Assembly (NCBI GenBank): GCA_010356995.1
Contig: ML996690.1
Location: forward strand, 141,101-205,100
DNA length: 64,000 nt
DNA from: Trichodelitschia bisporula
Taxonomy: Eukaryota > Ascomycota > Dothideomycetes > Phaeotrichales > Phaeotrichaceae
Direction of reading: 5' to 3'
The stretch's first letter is position 1, and every line of letters begins with the position of its first letter. The position numbers were made by a program, and so were the translations under genes. The notes beneath the pieces were generated by a model. That model ran no database searches. It was not told the origin of the DNA and worked only from the letters and a program-made list of their open reading frames with translations. Of this stretch, positions 58,131 through 64,000 are shown in pieces.

Positions 58131-58322
58131 ATCTCAACCATCACCAAGTTATCATGTAGTTGACATCGCTATTACCAACCGCCCTTGCAGGTACTACGTA
58201 TGCTTTCCCAGCAGAAGTGTCATAAGTAACAGCACCGTCCCAAATAATCAGCCGGACGCCGTCAGCGCAAATCTCAACTGTGCCAAATGATCATGGAGTT
58301 GACTTCGCCCTCCCTGCCCGCC
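58131..58322 (+). repeat. Degenerate direct repeat pair, about 50 bases each
   Basis: Copies at 58131-58184 and 58271-58322 share atctcaac, ccaa, atcatg, agttgac and tcgc in the same order, by eye about 70-75% alike, spaced 140 bases apart. Could be old duplication or paired binding sites. Confidence 0.4.
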
Positions 58323-58630
58323 GGGAGCTCCTTACCCATAGGGCTGAGCTAACACGAAAGCGGCGAAAAAGCAAGAGACACTCACAAGCCGGTGTTCTCG
58401 TCGGATCGAGACAAGTGGGTGCAATATTCGCCTTCGAGAACTGTAGCAAGATATCGTCTCAGGAATCACGGAACACTTTGCAGAAAGAACAAACAAACAC
58501 GAAAACGGTGGTTGAGTACGTAGCGTCGGATCCTGCCGAGTCCCCCAGACGATACCCGTACCCCCCTGCCCCACCGACAAACGTACGCGCCAAGACACGG
58601 CTAACTATTAACGCCACATCGCGAACCTCA

Positions 58631-58642
58631 CCCTAACCCTAA
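58631..58642 (+). repeat. Interstitial telomere-like motif CCCTAACCCTAA
   Basis: Two perfect CCCTAA units 46 bases upstream of the HhH-protein start codon, on the strand orientation CCCTAA. Telobox-like motifs act as binding sites for Myb-domain factors (Tbf1/Teb1 type) in fungi. Confidence 0.6.
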
Positions 58643-58687
58643 TCTACGGATGTACCCACCAGGCCGTCACCCTCCACGACCTCAGCC

Positions 58688-59672
58688 ATGGCCAACCTCC
58701 AATACACAAACATAACCCCCCACGCCTTCGACACCCTCCTCTCCCGCTACCCATCCCACATCGCCCCCCCCCTCGCCACCCTCGATGTCCACCGCTACAC
58801 CGCCATCCCCCGCCTCGTCGCGTCGCGCACGCCTCCGTACCTCAAGCACGTCGACCTGCTGCAATTAGTGACCTGGAAGCTGTAAGCTCACTGCCAGTGA
58901 TTCTACGAATAGCCGCGCTGAGTAGAGCAGGAAGCACGGCACGTTCCGCCCGCGGCTGCTGGCACTCGTGGAATCGAACGCTGCCGACGTGGTCGAGGAG
59001 ACGACGCGTAGGGCGTTTGGGGTGTATGCGGAGAGTAAGGATGCGGGTGGGGAGGCGTTGAAGATTCTTTGTGGGTTGAGGGGCGTGGGGCCGGCGACGG
59101 CGTCGCTGGTGTTGAGTGTGGGGGATCCGGTGGGGGGGGTGTTTTTTTCGGATGAGGTGTTTCGCTGGGTATGCTGGAGGGATTCAGGGGAGGGGGAATG
59201 GGAGAGGAAGATTAAGTATACGGCGGCTGAGTATCGGGTGCTGGCGAAGAGGGTGAAGGAGTTGAGGGAGAGGTTGGGGGGATTGGGGAGGGAGGTAAGG
59301 GCGGATGAGGTGGAGAGGGTGGCGTATGTGCTTGCGAGGATGGGGGTTGATCTTGATGCGGATGATGTCGATTTGACGGACTTGAAGGGAGAGGAGGAGG
59401 TGGTGGAGGAAGAAGAAGAGGAGATGAAGGAGGACAAGAAGATGGAAGAGGACAAGAAGGTGAAGGAGGATGAGAAGGTAAAAGTTGAAGTGAAAGCGGA
59501 TCAGAAGACAGAAGTCGCACCTGGTTCGAAGAAAGCGAAAGCAGTCAGCAAGAAAGGACCTGCTCCCAAGACGGAGCCTAAGAAGAGCGCAGCGAAGCCG
59601 AGGAAGCTGACAACGAAACGCTCACCGGAACCCCTGGAACCGAGGAACTTGAGGAAGAGAGTGAAGCGTTGA
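58688..59672 (+). CDS. Helix-hairpin-helix protein with charged tail, DNA-glycosylase-like fold possible
   Basis: Two exons: 58688-58881 and 58931-59672; 311 residues. The N-terminal half is helical (HAFDTLLSRYPSHIAPPLA, YLKHVDLLQLVTWKLKHGTF) and contains LKILCGLRGVGPATASLVLS at residues about 105-125, a good helix-hairpin-helix of the sort found in HhH-GPD glycosylases and other DNA-binding proteins. The Asp expected after the HhH of glycosylases is not obvious, so catalysis should not be assumed. Residues about 205-300 form a Lys/Glu-rich, then Lys/Pro-rich tail (KKGPAPKTEPKKSAAKPRK) with NLS-like clusters ending RKRVKR. Nuclear, nucleic-acid-associated action is inferred. Confidence 0.8.
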
Positions 59673-59861
59673 GCTCAACCGCACGATGACTGTAAAAGGT
59701 GTTGGGCATACTACGGGATCAAGTAAGGGCGTTTTGCTTTCGGGTTTGTGCACTGGTTTTTGAAGAGCGAGGTTTCGCATATGTACTGTACAAGTAGCTG
59801 AGAGGGGTGGGTCTCTATATTGGGCTAAGCATGACCGATGCTTTCGACGACACCGCGCTTC

Positions 59862-61621
59862 TCACTCTTCTTTTGTGACCTGAATGACTCTGACCCTCCG
59901 CTTCCCCACCCGCAGAACCAAAACATTCTTTTCCGGCATGACGTATTCGTCAGCGACCGTGTCCTGGGGCAGTTTTTTGATAGACAGATAGGCCCTGCCT
60001 TGCGTGTCATCGTCGGGGACAGAGCGCACATACGCCCCGCCAGACTTAATCAGTCTCTTCGCCGCGCCGAGGGACTTGACTGCGCCGGCACTGTGCAAAA
60101 CGGATGCGAAGGACTGACCAAAGACAGCAGAGCGGGGAAGGAAGATTGCGGGGGTTGAGCGTTTTGAGCCAGGTTCAGCGGTATTTTCAATTAGATCCGA
60201 GACGTTGAGAGTGTGCCGCTTTGCAAACAGTGCGCGGTGTTCGGCTTCGGCGGCTTCTGCGGCATGGGCGCCATGCGCGAGTTCGACGAATTGCCGCGCA
60301 AGTAGGTGTTGGGCTATGCGTTTACCAGGGTCGACGTTGTGGGCTTTAATGGTCTCCTGAATCGTTGGTAGTGGGAGAAAAGTAAAGAGTTTTAGGAGGC
60401 GCTCAACGTCAGCGTCGGGGGTAGATACAAAGTACTGTAGATGTGAGCAAGAGTCAGTGCGGTATCGGCAAACTCACTCCGTAGAGATCAAAGGAGCTAG
60501 TTAAGGCCGGATTCAACCAAACTGCGTTTCCAGCGCTTTTCCCGAACTTCTCACCGGATGAGGTGGTCAGTAATGGGACGGTAAAGCCCATCAGAGTTGC
60601 TTTGGCCTCGTCACCTCCGATTTCGGCGATCATTTCGCGTGCGCAGTAACCAGCGAGATCTATGCCGCTGACAATGTTTCCGTACTGGTCGGCACCACCT
60701 ATTTGGAGCTGTACGCCTCCATACTGGTACAGGTGCCACCAGTCCCATGCTTGAAGAATGGGATAGGTGAATTCTGAAAAGGCCATGCCATCTCCCTTCT
60801 CAATCCGATTCTTGACACTGGCAACGTTAGTCAACATCAGCTAGGCGGTTTAGCACGTACGTATCGCGGCTCAACATCGCTCCAAGGCGCGCTCTGGAGC
60901 CCATTTCACTTAGGAAGTCGATTATGTTAACCGAGCCGAGCCAGTCTCTGTTGTTGAGGACGACCCTTCTGATGGGACCTTGTTGCTGGAAGCCGTGCTT
61001 AGCTGCCAGCGCTTCAACTTTGACCCAGAGGTCTGCAAGTTGCTGATGCATTTCAATAGCATTCTTTTCGCGGGTTTCACGGGCCATCTCGTTGCGTGCC
61101 GTCAGTCGGTGAGATGGATCTCCGATAGCTGCGGTACCTCCGCCCATCTAAAGATGTCAGCCTCAGACTCTTCAACCGGCAGCAACCTACCAACGACACC
61201 GCGTAGTACCCATGCAAGTACATCCAAAAGAGAGCCATAAACGGCACCATGTGGCCGACGTGCAGGCTCTGGGCAGTGGGATCTATGCCGACGTACACAC
61301 CGACCCGCTTCTCTGTCAGAAGGGTTTCGAGATCATCACGGGTTCTGGGGAACTGTTAGCACAGTTCAAAAGATTGTTCCATTCCCAGTACCCAGCTATC
61401 TGATTGACATATCCACGCTCCTCAAGCACTCTCAAAACGCTTTTTCTCCGGCCCGCTTTGATTTCTTGTGCCAACGCTTTCCATTCCTCATCGACGTCGG
61501 ACGGCGAAAGTTGAGAGGCTTTGCGCCTTTGCACAATCGGCAGACCATAGCGCACTGAACAGCCTCGACTTACATATCGCGCCGCGAACCTCCCGCGCAG
61601 GAGTATTGGACTTGAAGCCAT
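59862..61621 (-). CDS. MSY1: Tyrosyl-tRNA synthetase, mitochondrial (CYT-18/Msy1 type)
   Basis: Five exons: 61621-61392, 61344-61191, 61147-60861, 60817-60478 and 60434-59862; 527 residues, all in phase. It charges mitochondrial tRNA-Tyr; Pezizomycotina homologues such as CYT-18 also help splice group I introns. Visible: an Arg-rich mitochondrial presequence (RGRFAARYVSRGCSVRYG), the class I HIGH form TAQSLHVGHMVPFMA, the tyrosine-binding region QIGGADQYGNIVSGIDL and KMSKS as KFGKSAGNAVWLNP. The C-terminal S4-like domain (GAAKRLIKSGGAYV, LVLRVGKRRVRVIQV) is present. Whether the CYT-18-specific N-terminal extension needed for splicing is conserved cannot be decided by eye. It is divergent from MSH6. 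Confidence 0.95.
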
Positions 61622-61880
61622 TGGAAAGAAAATGGGGTCTGATGCCAAGCGGCCGGGGAAGCCTAGGGATCTCCCAATCTCGCATCAAAAGAAACTTGGC
61701 GTGGTGGAGCTTGGACCCGATAACCCGGCACCTTTCGCGTGAAGGCGCGCCAACGCGTTGACGTGAACCCATTTCCCGCTGCACTTTCGACCCGTCCATT
61801 GCAACCCCCAACTTCACCCCCCAAAACAAACCTTCGCACAACCTCTTTTACCTCTGCAGAACCGTTTCCCAGCCTTCACA
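61622..61880. promoter_or_regulatory. Shared divergent promoter of MSY1 and MSH6 with G1/S-type motifs
   Basis: Only 259 bases separate the start codons. Between 61732 and 61758 lie TTTCGCG, GGCGCGCC and a perfect MluI cell-cycle box ACGCGT (61753-61758), 123 bases upstream of the MSH6 ATG. In budding yeast MSH6 is induced at G1/S through ACGCGT boxes bound by MBF; conservation here is inferred. Confidence 0.6.
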
Positions 61881-64000
61881 ATGGCTAAGGGAAACGACAG
61901 CGCGGCTTCAACGCCAAAAGGCTCAGTCAAAAAGACGCCGTCGCAGTCCACCCTGAAGGGCCAGAAAAGCATCCTGGGTTTCTTCTCAAAGACCACGCCT
62001 AAGCCGGCAAACCTCGCGACGCGCCTTGCCGCGACTCCCGTTGACCGCAATACGCCGGTTCCAAGCAGTGATCCGGTTGCTCTTTCTAGTCCCCTGACCA
62101 CTGGGCGCAACAAGGAGAATGGTCGGGCTTCTCGTCCTGCCGCAGTGAAGCGTGCTGGCGAGGACGCAGACGACATGCCTAGCTCACCAGTGAAGAAGGT
62201 ATGTGATGTAATTGCGATATATTTTCCGCACTGACAACTTCAGGGGAGGAAGGCCGTTAAATACGCGGAGTCGGAAGATGAGGCCAATATCGACGAGGTC
62301 TTCAAACCTGTCGACGCAAACCGGCGTAGAGTGAACCCCAGCAAGCGCAGAAAGACGGCCATTGAAGATTCTGACGACGAGTTCGGCCTTGATGCGGACA
62401 CGGAGGCCGCCATGCTTGCGGCCGAAGAAGGCATGTTCTATGTCCAGTTTCATAACCCTAGCTGACGTACCAGACATGGACAACTTTGTCGTTCCTGATG
62501 ACTCTGATGATGACGTTGCAGCCTCAAATAAGCGCAAGCGGTCCGCACCGAAAGCACGCAAGGCGATCCCGTCGTCCCCTCCGCGCCCGTCCACCGACAA
62601 TGAAGATGTGGAAATGGACGGGCCCACGGCTACGGCTTCACAGTGGGCGTATGATCCTGAGAATCCCGGTCCGCGCAATCCTTATAGGAAACCGGTTGAG
62701 GCCAAGAAGTCAGACAAGAAGCAGAAGGCACACATGAGCGAGCCTGACCAGCGGTATCCATGGTTAGCCAACATTAAGGATGCGGATAGAAACCCCATCG
62801 GTCACCCCGACTATGACCCGCGGACCATCTTTATCCCCCCCGGTGCTTGGAACAAATTCTCGCCGTTTGAAAAGCAGTACTGGGAGATCAAGTGCAAGCT
62901 CTGGGACACCATCGTCTTCTTCAAGAAGGGCAAGTTCTATGAACTCTACGAGAACGATGCCACCATTGGCCACCAGCTGTTCGACCTCAAGCTCACCGAC
63001 CGTGTCAATATGCGTATGGTCGGAGTCCCAGAGGCGAGTCTGGATCTATGGGCGAACCAGTTCCTTGCCAAGGGCTTCAAGATTGCTCGCGTGGATCAGA
63101 TGGAGAGTGCGCTTGCGAAGGAGATGCGAGAGCGGGATGATTCGGGCCCGAAGAGCAAGAAGGAGGAGAAGATCATCAAGCGCGAGCTGGCCAGTGTGCT
63201 GACGCTGGGCACCCTCGTCGACCCCGGCATGTTGCAAGACGACATGGCCACGTACTGCGTTGCCATTAAGGAGTCTGAAGAAGATGGTCGCCCGGTTTTC
63301 GGTATCGCCTTTGTCGACACCGCCACCGCTCAATTCCAGCTCTCGGAATTTGTCGATGACGTCGACATTACCAAGTTCGAGACCTTCGTCGCTCAGATTC
63401 GACCTGCTGAGCTTCTGCTCGAAAAGGTATGGAGTGTTCTTTCGTATGTTTCGTTAATTAACACCCCTAGGGTTGCATCTCTACTAAAGCGCTTCGTATC
63501 TTGAAGAACAACACCGGGCCTACTACGCTCTGGAACTACCTCAAGCCTGGCAAGGAGTTCTTGGAGGCCGACGTTGCTTGCCGCGACATTGATGGGAGCG
63601 ACTACTTCAAGTCGGATGACGGAGCTAATGCGTGGCCCAAGGCGCTCGAAGAAGCACGCGAGAAGGAGGTTGTGATGTCCGCCTTCGGTGCATTGCTCCA
63701 ATATCTCCGTCTTGTTAAACGCGACCAGGAGCTCATCTCCCTCGGGAACTTTACCTGGTACGATCCGATTCGTAAGGCTACTAGCTTGGTTCTGGACGGG
63801 CAAACCCTCATCAACCTCGAGATCTTCGCAAACACCTTCGATGGTGGCGCCGAGGGAACCTTGTTCCAGATGATCAACCGTTGTGTCACGCCCTTCGGCA
63901 AGCGCATGCTGCGGCAGTGGGTCTGCCACCCGCTCGCCGATGCCGCTAAGATCAATGCGCGCCTTGACGCCGTCGAAGCCATCATGGCCGATTCCGCCTT
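61881..64000 (+). CDS. MSH6: DNA mismatch-repair protein Msh6 (MutS homologue), 5' part
   Basis: Partial: exons 61881-62198, 62244-62430, 62474-63426 and 63471 to beyond the right edge; about 660 residues visible. Msh6 pairs with Msh2 (MutS-alpha) and recognises base mismatches and small loops. The N-terminus has a PCNA-binding PIP box QKSILGFF (residues 28-35), then a charged linker. The MutS I domain carries the mismatch-contact motif FKKGKFYELYENDA, whose Phe-x-Glu is the FYE of MutS, with RMVGVPEASLDLWANQFLAK and VLTLGTLVDP after it. The connector and the start of the lever domain follow (NLEIFANTFDGGAEGTLF, TPFGKRMLRQWVCHPL). The ATPase lies outside the window. Intron 2 has a GC donor (GCATGT). 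Confidence 0.97.

Larger units (their letters stand above)
57552..58687. promoter_or_regulatory. Divergent intergenic region, secreted protein / HhH protein
   Basis: 1.1 kb between divergent starts. Includes a degenerate direct repeat (58131-58184 and 58271-58322) and a telomere-like CCCTAACCCTAA, listed separately. No gene seen. Confidence 0.5.

Overview
This 64 kb window looks like nuclear DNA of a filamentous ascomycete (Pezizomycotina). The evidence is dense genes on both strands, short GT-AG introns of about 40-100 bases with a CTGAC or CTAAC branch site just upstream of the acceptor, and family content typical of that group: a SAT4/rhodopsin-domain seven-helix protein, a Pil1/Lsp1 eisosome protein, a Sip1-type raffinose-synthase homologue, a CYT-18-like mitochondrial TyrRS and a fungal DUF1748 protein. 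The class cannot be fixed from sequence alone. I recognise 24 protein genes that I regard as real, one doubtful small gene and one intron-containing tRNA-Gly. No virus-like element, LTR element, CRISPR array or secondary-metabolite cluster was seen.

Layout. 1-11.7 kb: a large membrane-anchored orphan protein, a GH36/Sip1-like enzyme, the Sac1 phosphoinositide phosphatase divergent from the endosomal Rab5 GTPase, and the mitochondrial supercomplex factor Rcf1. 11.7-13.8 kb: a gene-free stretch with a tandem pair of long degenerate hairpin repeats. 13.8-18.1 kb: a GPI-anchored wall protein and a secreted GH3 beta-glucosidase. 19-35.4 kb: mitochondrial IleRS, a PHAF1/UPF0183 autophagy-factor homologue, FAT1 acyl-CoA synthetase/transporter, kinesin-5 and the CAF-1 subunit Cac2. 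35.4-43.7 kb: sparse, with a tRNA-Gly, a SAT4-type membrane protein and an orphan. 43.7-50.7 kb: pyruvate kinase with seven introns, a DUF1748 protein, a putatively myristoylated protein and an eisosome BAR protein. 52-64 kb: a full-length ABCC transporter, a small secreted cysteine-rich protein, a helix-hairpin-helix protein, and mitochondrial TyrRS divergent from MSH6, which runs off the right edge.

The genes are mostly housekeeping and do not form one pathway. Local logic is visible at promoters. MSH6 and the mitochondrial TyrRS share a 259-base divergent promoter holding a TTTCGCG / GGCGCGCC / ACGCGT cluster of the G1/S type. Kinesin-5 has two GTAAACA forkhead boxes 12 bases apart. SAC1 and the Rab5 gene share one intergenic region. 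The most unexplained sequence is the pair of hairpin repeats at 12.4-13.0 kb. I did not find a convincing new multi-gene system.
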